Position numbers and translations under genes: made by a program
Shown: positions 32,816-39,019 of the stretch, one piece after another
How the letters are laid out: every line of letters starts with the position of its first letter
Numbering within the stretch: position 1 is the first letter of the stretch
Notes under the pieces: generated by a model
Seen by the model: the letters and a program-made list of their open reading frames with translations, nothing else
What the model was told of the DNA's origin: nothing
Databases searched by the model: none
Assembly (NCBI GenBank): GCA_964508655.1
Contig: CAZDUO010000024.1
Span: 1-49,273 of the forward strand
Origin: VBAS01 sp964508655
GTDB lineage: Bacteria > Bacteroidota > Bacteroidia > Chitinophagales > Chitinophagaceae
Reading direction: 5' to 3'
DNA length: 49,273 nucleotides

Positions 32816-33244
32816 TTACGTCAACGTGTGGCTGCGTGCAAAACCGATTACGTTATTGTCATTGACATTTTCAGCCAAACGGAATTGTGCCAGCTCTTTG
32901 ATTACTTCCTGTGCCCAGTCATATTTTTTTATTGTGTACAGCACATGGCAGAAATTATTTCCCGCTTCAATCATGCGGGCATTTTTCAAAACAAAAACGG
33001 TGTTGTTGAAAAAAACCTGCTGCTTTTCATGATCGAAGTAGTTGTGCTGGTAAACACCGGCAACTTTGTCACGCAACGTATTTTGGACAAATTCAAAAAC
33101 TTTGGACGTATCCAGTTCGCCGATAAAGCTCACACACGGCACTTTATCAAACAGCAGGGTGTAAAAAACTTTCACATCAATATAATGCCCCGTGAACAAA
33201 GTGCTTACCCGTGCAATTTTGGGTTTGAAAAAATTGAATAACAT
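32816..33244 (-). CDS. Conserved-looking hypothetical protein
   Basis: I do not recognise this 142-residue protein (ATG at 33244, first residues MLFNFFKPKIARVSTLF). An upstream in-frame ATG would read through a terminator hairpin, so I reject it. The sequence is soluble and mixed alpha/beta, aromatic-rich, with a FNNTVFVLKNARMIEAGNN strand-helix and a C-terminal helix WAQEVIKELAQFRLAE. No signal peptide or membrane helix. It lies 155 bases before rtcB in the same direction, behind a structured leader and an intrinsic terminator, so its expression may be controlled by attenuation. An antisense frame of similar length exists, but the minus frame has the more protein-like composition. Confidence 0.55.
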   Translation of the reverse strand: MLFNFFKPKIARVSTLFTGHYIDVKVFYTLLFDKVPCVSFIGELDTSKVFEFVQNTLRDKVAGVYQHNYFDHEKQQVFFNNTVFVLKNARMIEAGNNFCHVLYTIKKYDWAQEVIKELAQFRLAENVNDNNVIGFARSHTLT

Positions 33245-33270
33245 TTCTCCTGTTTTGAGTTTGAAAAAAT

Positions 33271-33301
33271 AAAAAAACCCGGCCATCTGCACGACCGGGT
33301 T
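33271..33301 (-). terminator. Intrinsic terminator in the leader of the hypothetical gene
   Basis: On the minus strand AACCCGG (33301-33295) pairs with CCGGGTT (33282-33276), followed by TTTTTATTTTTTC. It precedes the ATG at 33244 by about 27 bases, so it either ends an upstream RNA or acts as an attenuator. Confidence 0.8.
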
Positions 33302-33341
33302 CTGTTATTCCAGCATGAAAGACTCATGTAGGGATACCATA

Positions 33342-33434
33342 CGGTCGTGCCAGCTTATTATCACTCTCATTACCTGCGCACATAATATTGCTCTGCCCTT
33401 TCGCTGCCTGATAGCAGCAGGGTAATGAAAGCGT
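33342..33434 (-). ncRNA. Structured RNA or leader with possible antiterminator pairing
   Basis: A stem forms between CTCTCATTACCTGC (33364-33377) and GCAGGGTAATGAAAG (33417-33431), with one bulge and one mismatch, and encloses smaller hairpins. A second segment, CGGTCGTGC at 33342-33350, is the exact complement of GCACGACCG at 33289-33297, which overlaps an arm of the terminator. A perfect 14-bp palindrome TTTATTGCAATAAA (33439-33452) lies at the 5' side. This layout fits a leader that switches the terminator, or a stand-alone sRNA. No known RNA family was recognised. Confidence 0.45.
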
Positions 33435-33552
33435 TTTGTTTATTGCAATAAATCGTGTATGTCTTATTTGTTTCAGCACTTTAAAGTATTTCGTTTGAAT
33501 GATAAATTTTTTTTGTCCTGGTTACACCATTCAGAATACTATTTCCCGGTCC

Positions 33553-33580
33553 AAAAAAAACCCCGGCGATGCTGCCGGGG
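33553..33580 (-). terminator. Intrinsic terminator after a mini-ORF
   Basis: On the minus strand CCCCGGC and GCCGGGG (33580-33574 and 33567-33561) close a 6-base loop and are followed by eight T's. It begins 7 bases after the stop of the 21-codon ORF at 33587-33652. Confidence 0.85.
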
Positions 33581-33586
33581 ACTGTG

Positions 33587-33652
33587 TTATATCGAATTCG
33601 TTTTACACTTATTCCTCAGCATAACATGCCCCGTATACGGCACAACCTTCAT
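33587..33652 (-). CDS. Possible 21-residue small protein or sRNA gene
   Basis: ATG at 33652 opens 21 codons (MKVVPYTGHVMLRNKCKTNS plus Ile) and stops 7 bases before a strong terminator. A candidate promoter lies upstream (33720-33752). The peptide is short and basic with no homologue known to me. The transcript would be about 150 bases, so the locus might equally be a non-coding RNA. Confidence 0.3.
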   Translation of the reverse strand: MKVVPYTGHVMLRNKCKTNSI

Positions 33653-33719
33653 TCCGGCTAAACCATCTGTTTGTTACGATATGTAGTTGCTTTCGCAGCG
33701 TTTAAAAATTTTAAGGACG

Positions 33720-33752
33720 CAAAGTTTGAAATATTTTTTTGATGTGGCAAAA
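33720..33752 (-). promoter_or_regulatory. Candidate promoter for the small transcript
   Basis: On the minus strand TTTTG (33752-33748) is followed after 20 bases by AAACTTTG (33727-33720), which matches seven of eight positions of the TAnnTTTG box. The spacing fits Bacteroidota -33/-7 promoters. Transcription would run toward the mini-ORF and terminator. Confidence 0.4.
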
Positions 33753-33780
33753 TTTTGGAATGAGAATATTTAAATGTTTT

Positions 33781-34890
33781 TTAGAAAAGTTTTATCTGCC
33801 CTCCCGGCACCCTGAACTTACTCCTATCCAAACTCCACTCCTCCGCATTCATCCCATACAGCTTGCCATATTTTTTATACTGCTGTGCCACCATCTGGGC
33901 AATAGGGCCTTCGCCACGCATGCGTACCCCCCAGCGGCTGTCGTTTACCCTGCCGTCATGGCTGTGCTCTATCAGGTGCCATACTTTATCGGCCCGTTCG
34001 GGAAAATTTTTATACAGCCAGTCGTGAAATAAAAACTTGATGGCGCCATTCAGCCGGATAAATGTGTAAGCAGTGAAAGCAGCGCCGTTATCCCTTGCCG
34101 CTTTCATGATGCGCTGCATTTCGTGTTCATTCAGTCCCGGTATCATCGGCCCCATCATGATGCCCATGCGTACCCCGGCGCTGCTGAGTTCATTTATTAC
34201 TTTCAGCTTTTGTTTAGCCGTGGTGGTTCTCGGCTCCATCACCCGGCGCAAATCTTCATTGAAAGAAGTGATGGAAACCATCGCTGATACTATTTTCTTT
34301 TTACCCATTTCCTGCAGTACATCTTTATCTTTTAGTATCCATGAATTTTTTGTAAGAATGCCCACCGGCTGGTTGAATTCATTGCAAACCTCCAGCAGTT
34401 TTCTAGTCAGCCGGTATTGCTGCTCAGCAGGCTGATAACAATCGGTGTTGCCGCTGAGCATGATGGGTGTGGCATCCCATTTCGGATGCACCAGGAATTT
34501 ACGCAGCAGCTGCGGCGCATTTATTTTCACAATAATCTTTCTTTCAAAATCCAGCCCGGCGCTGTAGCCCCAGTACTCATGTACATTGCGGGCATAGCAG
34601 TAAATGCAACCGTGCTCACATCCGGCATACGGATTCATGCTGTAGCTCATTCCCACATCGGGACTCTCTACTTTGTTAACTATCGTTTTGCTTTCCTGCT
34701 CGATGTACTGCGTGGTCACGTTCGCTTCTTTCCAATCATCAACAGCTTCAATATGCTCTTTGGTAATTTCATCTTTCAGAAAGCGGTTCTTTGTATTGAA
34801 CTGAGCCCCGCGGCCCTGCAGGTATTGTACTGAATCATTTGGAGGCTTCACCATTACCCTGTAATGATCCTGCTGAAGTTTCTCTGTCAT
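33781..34890 (-). CDS. Radical SAM protein, PA0069/SplB-like
   Basis: I use the ATG at 34890 (369 residues, starting MTEKLQQDHYRVMVKPPND); a GTG start at 34974 exists. The radical SAM cluster motif CEHGCIYCYAR (CxxxCxxC) is near residues 91-101, preceded by the family block GMSYSMNPYAGC. PIMLSGNTDCYQPAEQQYRL, VGILTKNSWILKDKDVL and MGPMIPGLNEHEM are blocks of the PA0069 family, annotated as related to spore photoproduct lyase. Family function is not established; a nucleic-acid repair or modification role is often proposed. It sits next to a 2H phosphoesterase and a umuDC-like pair, which supports a damage-related job. Confidence 0.88.
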   Translation of the reverse strand: MTEKLQQDHYRVMVKPPNDSVQYLQGRGAQFNTKNRFLKDEITKEHIEAVDDWKEANVTTQYIEQESKTIVNKVESPDVGMSYSMNPYAGCEHGCIYCYARNVHEYWGYSAGLDFERKIIVKINAPQLLRKFLVHPKWDATPIMLSGNTDCYQPAEQQYRLTRKLLEVCNEFNQPVGILTKNSWILKDKDVLQEMGKKKIVSAMVSITSFNEDLRRVMEPRTTTAKQKLKVINELSSAGVRMGIMMGPMIPGLNEHEMQRIMKAARDNGAAFTAYTFIRLNGAIKFLFHDWLYKNFPERADKVWHLIEHSHDGRVNDSRWGVRMRGEGPIAQMVAQQYKKYGKLYGMNAEEWSLDRSKFRVPGGQIKLF

Positions 34891-34925
34891 AAAATATTTT
34901 TTGGTTTTCGTTTGAAAAAATGGCA

Positions 34926-34985
34926 AAGGAGAATAAGATCTGTTCCCGTCTATCTGTTTCACAACATCATCCACTTATTCTCCTT
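34926..34985. repeat. 12-bp perfect inverted repeat upstream of the radical SAM gene
   Basis: AAGGAGAATAAG (34926-34937) and CTTATTCTCCTT (34974-34985) are exact reverse complements 36 bases apart. They lie between the 2H gene stop and the radical SAM start. The minus-strand hairpin would be followed by TTTTTT some 8 bases on, so it may act as a leader structure or weak terminator. An SD-like AAGGAG is part of each arm. Confidence 0.5.
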
Positions 34986-34991
34986 AGAATT

Positions 34992-35615
34992 TTAAAAAAG
35001 CAGCTCTCCCTGTTTTGTTGTTACCGGCATGTTCTGAAATTCAAACCGCTCCCGTATCTGCCAGATTCTTTCCCCTGCCGGTCTTTTCAGCAACAACATG
35101 GCATCTGCAATAAATTTCCCGCTGAAATGCTTGTTGCTGTATTCCAGCCATCCTTTTTCATATTGCCATGGCAGCAGCTTTCGGGCAATGGTAATATGCG
35201 GCTCAAGGATAAAATGCGGTTTGTTATCTTCATTCAGCTTCATCAGCCGCTGGGTTTCATGTCTTATTTCCTTCACCAGCTTTTGAATGGGAATTTTCGA
35301 CGTGGCAGCTATATAAATTGTATGCGAAGGGAAGCTGCCAAAGTTTTTCAGCTCCACTTTGATGGGATGCTGACCCATGGCAATCACTTTCAGCCGGCCG
35401 GTGATTCGCTCTTCCATCAGTTCGTATTGCAGAAAATTCACCAGGGCCAGCCAGGGCTTGCCGCCCGCTGCGGATGTGGCCTTGTATTTTTCAGCAAACT
35501 CCTTTTTCACTTTAATAATCCGGTGGCGCAGTTCTTCATGCGGGCTCAGTACCAGCAGGTACTCGTACACCCGGTAACCGGGAATGGTGCTTGTCGTTAC
35601 AGATTGCAGTTGCAT
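34992..35615 (-). CDS. 2'-5' RNA ligase-like 2H phosphoesterase
   Basis: I use the ATG at 35615 (207 residues, starting MQLQSVTTSTIPGYRVYEYL). The 2H superfamily requires two His-x-Thr/Ser motifs: these are SHTIYIA near residue 112 and EPHITIARKL near 155. Both are present, so it is likely active on 2',3'-cyclic or 2'-5' phosphodiester ends of RNA. The first 80 residues are helical with a PHEELRHRIIKVKKEFAEKY segment typical of bacterial members. It is transcribed divergently from the umuD-like gene from a shared control region, and precedes the radical SAM gene. Confidence 0.85.
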   Translation of the reverse strand: MQLQSVTTSTIPGYRVYEYLLVLSPHEELRHRIIKVKKEFAEKYKATSAAGGKPWLALVNFLQYELMEERITGRLKVIAMGQHPIKVELKNFGSFPSHTIYIAATSKIPIQKLVKEIRHETQRLMKLNEDNKPHFILEPHITIARKLLPWQYEKGWLEYSNKHFSGKFIADAMLLLKRPAGERIWQIRERFEFQNMPVTTKQGELLF

Positions 35616-35676
35616 AATGCCTCCTCTTTCACCCCGGTTTCTGTCTTTCAAAAAAAACGGAGGTAATTTTTATATA

Positions 35677-35684
35677 CAAATATA
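35677..35684 (-). promoter_or_regulatory. Candidate -7 box for the 2H phosphoesterase gene
   Basis: The minus strand reads TATATTTG, a perfect TAnnTTTG match 62 bases upstream of the ATG at 35615. It directly abuts the dyad operator at 35685-35704, so a bound regulator would block this promoter. Confidence 0.5.
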
Positions 35685-35704
35685 TTTAGTATAAATTTAC
35701 TAAA
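35685..35704. promoter_or_regulatory. Dyad operator between the divergent damage genes
   Basis: TTTAGTA (35685-35691) and TACTAAA (35698-35704) are perfect inverted half-sites separated by TAAATT. Further TTTAG copies follow at 35708 and 35735. Its place between the divergent promoters of the 2H gene and umuD suggests binding by a LexA- or XRE-type repressor controlling both arms. Confidence 0.55.
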
Positions 35705-35730
35705 ATATTTAGCTGTTTCAAAATTTTTTC

Positions 35731-35738
35731 TACCTTTA
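35731..35738 (+). promoter_or_regulatory. Candidate -7 box for the umuD-umuC operon
   Basis: TACCTTTA matches seven of eight positions of TAnnTTTG and lies 23 bases before the umuD ATG at 35761. The dyad operator lies in its -33 to -50 region. Confidence 0.45.
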
Positions 35739-35760
35739 GTCAGAAAAATTTTTTTCAGTT

Positions 35761-36198
35761 ATGGATGGGGAAGAATTCTTCGGGGCTGCTTACCGGGGCA
35801 GCAAGCAGTTTACACAGCAGCAGGTGCGTACCGCCAACGCCACCGGCTTTGGCGCTGCGGCCGACGATTATGCCGAACGGGGCATTGACCTGAACGAGCA
35901 GCTGATACGCAACAAACCGGCCACTTATTTTTTTAAAATGAAAGGCGATGCCATGCAGGATGCGGGCATCTTCGATGGCGATGTGCTCATTGTGGACCGT
36001 TCATTAAAACTGGCCAACGGAAAAATCATTGTGGCGGTGCTCAACGGTGAACTGCTGGTGCGGCGGTTTCATAAAAATTTTTCCTCGGCATTTCTGATTC
36101 CGGAAAACCCGCGGTACAAAACCATCAACCTGGCCGAGTTCAGCGATTTTAAAATCTGGGGTGTGGTCACCTACTCCATTCACCCGGTGGCGGGATAA
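35761..36198 (+). CDS. umuD: UmuD-like S24 protein lacking the catalytic Ser-Lys dyad
   Basis: The 145-residue protein aligns along its length with E. coli UmuD: ADDYAERGIDLNEQLIRNKP matches the UmuD DYVEQRIDLNQLLI region and NGKIIVAVLNGELLVRRF matches the C-terminal core. The active-site motif, normally GDSM, reads GDAM (Ala64, codon GCC), and the Lys of the GEFTVKKL-type motif is Arg101 (GELLVRR, codon CGG). Both dyad residues are thus replaced. The expected cleavage pair (Cys/Ala-Gly) reads Thr28-Gly29. It cannot be expected to self-cleave, so it may act as an uncleaved or permanently active polymerase V subunit. It is followed by umuC in an operon. Confidence 0.88.
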   Translation: MDGEEFFGAAYRGSKQFTQQQVRTANATGFGAAADDYAERGIDLNEQLIRNKPATYFFKMKGDAMQDAGIFDGDVLIVDRSLKLANGKIIVAVLNGELLVRRFHKNFSSAFLIPENPRYKTINLAEFSDFKIWGVVTYSIHPVAG

Positions 36199-36262
36199 AA
36201 TTTTTAATCAGTCAGAAAAATGAGGAACAGGAATTCGCAAGCGGAAAAAACTCAACTCCTCT

Positions 36263-36281
36263 CTTCCCCGGTGCGGGGAAG
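36263..36281 (+). promoter_or_regulatory. Perfect hairpin immediately before the umuC start
   Basis: CTTCCCCG (36263-36270) and CGGGGAAG (36274-36281) pair perfectly around a GTG triloop, ending one base before the chosen ATG at 36283. It could mask ribosome entry or couple umuC translation to umuD. Confidence 0.55.
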
Positions 36282-36282
36282 T

Positions 36283-37563
36283 ATGAAAGCCATTGTTGAC
36301 TGCAACAGTTTTTATTGTTCCTGCGAAAGATTGTTTATGCCTTCACTCCGGAACAAACCCGTTGTGGTGCTCAGCAACAACGACGGCTGTATCATTTCCC
36401 GCACCGATGAAGCAAAACAGCTCGGCGTAGGCATGGCGGCGCCCTATTACCAGCACCGCGACATCATTGAAAAAAACAACGTGGCCGTGTTTTCCAGCAA
36501 CTACAATTTATATGGCGACCTCAGCATGCGGGTGATGGATACGCTCCGCTGTCTCGTGGGCGAATACCGGGTGGAAGTGTATTCCGTGGATGAAGCCTTT
36601 CTTGATGTAAGCATGATACCGCCGGAAAAATTATACCCAGCGGCAAAGCAAATAAAAGAAACCACCGAGCAGTGGACCGGCATCAAAGTTTCCATCGGCG
36701 TGGCGCCGAGCAAAGTGCTTTCGAAAGTGGCCAACAGGCTTTCCAAAAAAGACAAGCAGGGCACACAAGGCGTGCTGGTGCTCGACACCGATGAAAAAAT
36801 AAAAGAAGCATTGGAGAAAACCAGTATTGATGATATCTGGGGCGTGGGCCGCCAGTATGCAGTCAAGCTGCACAATCTTGGTATTGACAATGGCTGGCAA
36901 CTGCGCCAGCTGCCCGAAGAATGGGCCCGCAGGCATCTTGGCGGTGTGGTGGGGGTGCGGCTGATAAAAGAACTCAACGGCATAGCCTGCATACCCATGA
37001 AAGATCCGCTGGAAGTAAAAAAGATGATTGCCACTACCCGCATGTTCGGCAAGCCGGTGTTTGAGCTCGGCGACATCAAAGAAGCCGTGGCCACTTACAC
37101 ATCGAGGGCGGCGGAAAAACTGCGCCGCCAGTACTGTGCCGCAAAACTCATCCAGGTATTTGTGGTCACCAACGGCAACCGCAATGCAAAGTATGAGTAC
37201 AACCCACAGTCGCGGCACCAGTATGCCACGTTTCCGAGAGCAACGGCCGACACCACCGAGCTCATTCGTTATGCACTGCCGCTTACCGAAAAACTGTTCC
37301 AGCCCGGTCTGAAATATTTAAAGGCCGGCGTCATTCTCGGCGGTCTTGTACCCGATAGTTCGGTGCAGGCCAACCTGTTTCTGAACGAAACCGCCAACCG
37401 CCGCCGCCAGCTGATGGAAACACTCGACAACATCAACTTCAGCCACCGCGACGACATGGTGAAGTACGCCGCCACCGGGCTGAAGCGCAATTGGAAGATG
37501 CGCCAGGAACTGCGCAGCAAACGCTACACCACCCGCTGGGACGAATTGTATGAAATAAAATAA
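36283..37563 (+). CDS. umuC: Y-family DNA polymerase V subunit UmuC
   Basis: I use the ATG at 36283 (426 residues, MKAIVDCNSFYCSCERLFMP), which matches the usual UmuC N-terminus; an earlier ATG at 36220 adds 21 unrecognised residues. Catalytic acids are Asp6 (VDCNSFY) and the YSVDEAFLD motif near residues 101-109. The palm-fingers region SNNDGCIISRTDEAKQLG and a thumb HhH region follow. DSSVQANLFLNE near 369-380 holds a beta-clamp binding pentapeptide (QANLF), and the C-terminal YTTRWDELYEIK is the DUF4113 tail. It performs error-prone translesion synthesis with UmuD encoded 84 bases upstream. Confidence 0.94.
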   Translation: MKAIVDCNSFYCSCERLFMPSLRNKPVVVLSNNDGCIISRTDEAKQLGVGMAAPYYQHRDIIEKNNVAVFSSNYNLYGDLSMRVMDTLRCLVGEYRVEVYSVDEAFLDVSMIPPEKLYPAAKQIKETTEQWTGIKVSIGVAPSKVLSKVANRLSKKDKQGTQGVLVLDTDEKIKEALEKTSIDDIWGVGRQYAVKLHNLGIDNGWQLRQLPEEWARRHLGGVVGVRLIKELNGIACIPMKDPLEVKKMIATTRMFGKPVFELGDIKEAVATYTSRAAEKLRRQYCAAKLIQVFVVTNGNRNAKYEYNPQSRHQYATFPRATADTTELIRYALPLTEKLFQPGLKYLKAGVILGGLVPDSSVQANLFLNETANRRRQLMETLDNINFSHRDDMVKYAATGLKRNWKMRQELRSKRYTTRWDELYEIK

Positions 37564-37630
37564 ATAAAAAATGGTTGGGGCTTTCAACCATATTACTACT
37601 GTCAGCTGCGGTTCGCCGCCCGCCTCCTAT

Positions 37631-37669
37631 TCCCGCCGCCAACGCACAAAAACCCATCCGGCGGCGGGA
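37631..37669. repeat. GC-rich inverted repeat downstream of umuC
   Basis: TCCCGCCGCC (37631-37640) and GGCGGCGGGA (37660-37669) are exact reverse complements around a 19-base loop. No T-run follows on either strand, so it is not a simple terminator. It fills much of the 194-base gap between umuC and the next gene; a short GGTTG/CAACC stem at 37573-37588 is also present, and nothing else is recognised there. Confidence 0.5.
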
Positions 37670-37757
37670 GATATCCGGCTAAGCGGCGCAGCCCTTCGGC
37701 AGCAGAATATATTTCAGCAACGCTGTACCATCCCTCCATTTACAAACACGATCCAAA

Positions 37758-38282
37758 TTGAAAATGTATAACCCTTATGCCATATTAACACCTGCTCTGC
37801 TGAAAGCCATGCTCCGGCAACCGATGTACTTTGTTCGCCAGCATCACCCCAGGGGATTATCGCATCACGCTGAAAAAATCATTCCGCTGCTGTTCACCCA
37901 TTACACCCACCACGAAACTGACAGGGAAAGAGCCGAACGCCACATGCGCCTGCTGCTGAAAGACCCTTATCGTTTTTTATACAATACTACCCAACCCGCC
38001 CATCTTGAAAAACTGAAAACCGCCGCATCGCAACCGGCGGGATACAGAATTTATATAAACCTTTTACCCAAAAAATGGAAAGCCAATGATGCACTGAAAA
38101 TGAAAATAAGCCGCTATGTAAAAGAAAAACTTCCCTGGTGGAACTATTCCCCCAAAGACAAACTGAACGTGACACTGAAGGAACGCTACGGCCAGTTATT
38201 CATTGCCCTGCTATGGCGGGGCCAGCAAACTGAAGTACTTTTGGAAGACATCGAAAACTTCAGCCTATGTGCTACGACATGA
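37758..38282 (+). CDS. Unknown protein of the damage-response operon
   Basis: I do not recognise this 174-residue protein (MKMYNPYAILTPALLKAMLR; an ATG two codons on is equally possible). It is basic and helical: KHA-type segments such as HHAEKIIPLLFTHYTHH, DRERAERHMRLLLKDPYRFL and NDALKMKISRYVKEKLPWW. No signal peptide or membrane helix. Its last 16 bases overlap the start of the SRAP gene, so the two are translationally coupled. Position between umuC and the SRAP gene implies a role in damage tolerance, but this is inference from context only. Many His and Trp residues could bind DNA or metal. Confidence 0.6.
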   Translation: MKMYNPYAILTPALLKAMLRQPMYFVRQHHPRGLSHHAEKIIPLLFTHYTHHETDRERAERHMRLLLKDPYRFLYNTTQPAHLEKLKTAASQPAGYRIYINLLPKKWKANDALKMKISRYVKEKLPWWNYSPKDKLNVTLKERYGQLFIALLWRGQQTEVLLEDIENFSLCATT

Positions 38283-39004
38283 GTTTTTTCAGCAACATCA
38301 AACTTATCAGCGATTATTTAAACATAAAACCGGCGCCGTCGCTTGACTTCGTACCCACCTATCATAAAGTAGCGCAGTCGTTTGTCAAATGGCCGGTGGT
38401 GGTGAATGAAGATGGCTGCAAAATAAAACTCTTCGAATGGGGCGTGATTGCTGACTACATGAACACACCTGAAAAGATAAAGGAATACCGTACCAGCATG
38501 GCCAATGCCCGGAGCGAAAAAATCGTTGACGACAAACGCTCCGTGTGGCACCGTATCCGCCGCAACCGCTGTCTTGTTTTCACTACCGGTTTTTATGAGC
38601 ACCGCGACATCGGCGGCAAAAAGAAACTGCCTTATTTCATCAAAGTAAAAGATGAACCTATTTTTTGTTTTGCCGGTTTGTATAACTACTCTCCACTGCC
38701 CGACTCCGATACAGGCGAGGCCATCGGTACGTTTACCGTCATTACCCGGTCTGCCAATCCGCTTATGGCAAGAATTCATAATGCCGGACCCAACAGCCAC
38801 CGAATGCCGCTTATTCTTTCCAGGGAACTTGCGCTGAAATGGCTGGATGAAAATTTAACCGATCAGGGAATAGAAAAGATTCTTGCCTTTGAATTTCCTG
38901 AAAACAAACTGGATGCCTGGCCGGTAAATACCATCCGGAGACAAAAAGCAGATGATGAATCCGTAATTGAAAAACTGACGGAAGGAACCTATCCTGCTTT
39001 GTAA
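38267..39004 (+). CDS. SRAP/HMCES (YedK)-family abasic-site crosslinking protein
   Basis: The 245-residue protein begins MCYDM; Cys2 becomes the N-terminal catalytic residue after Met removal, as in YedK and HMCES. The other active-site residues are visible: Asn80 in MANARSEK, Glu111 in TTGFYEH and His178 in SHRMPLIL. These proteins crosslink covalently to abasic sites in single-stranded DNA and protect them during replication. FAGLYNYSPLPDSDT and the AWPVNTIRRQKAD tail are typical. It completes an operon with UmuD, UmuC and the unknown 174-residue protein. Length is normal for the family. Confidence 0.93.
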   Translation: MCYDMSFFSNIKLISDYLNIKPAPSLDFVPTYHKVAQSFVKWPVVVNEDGCKIKLFEWGVIADYMNTPEKIKEYRTSMANARSEKIVDDKRSVWHRIRRNRCLVFTTGFYEHRDIGGKKKLPYFIKVKDEPIFCFAGLYNYSPLPDSDTGEAIGTFTVITRSANPLMARIHNAGPNSHRMPLILSRELALKWLDENLTDQGIEKILAFEFPENKLDAWPVNTIRRQKADDESVIEKLTEGTYPAL

Positions 39005-39019
39005 CACCCGTACCATTTT

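Noticed and set aside
32828..33241. Open frame of 137 codons opposite the hypothetical gene at 32816-33244
   Set aside because: Less protein-like composition, and no terminator or leader fits that direction; the minus frame is preferred with moderate confidence.
34920..35666. Open frame of 248 codons on the plus strand
   Set aside because: Antisense to the 2H phosphoesterase gene, whose two catalytic motifs are intact; it also crosses the inverted repeat and the operator region.
36220..36282. N-terminal extension of UmuC from an ATG at 36220
   Set aside because: The 21 extra residues have no similarity to UmuC, include the hairpin, and the standard UmuC start MKAIVDCNSFY lies at 36283.
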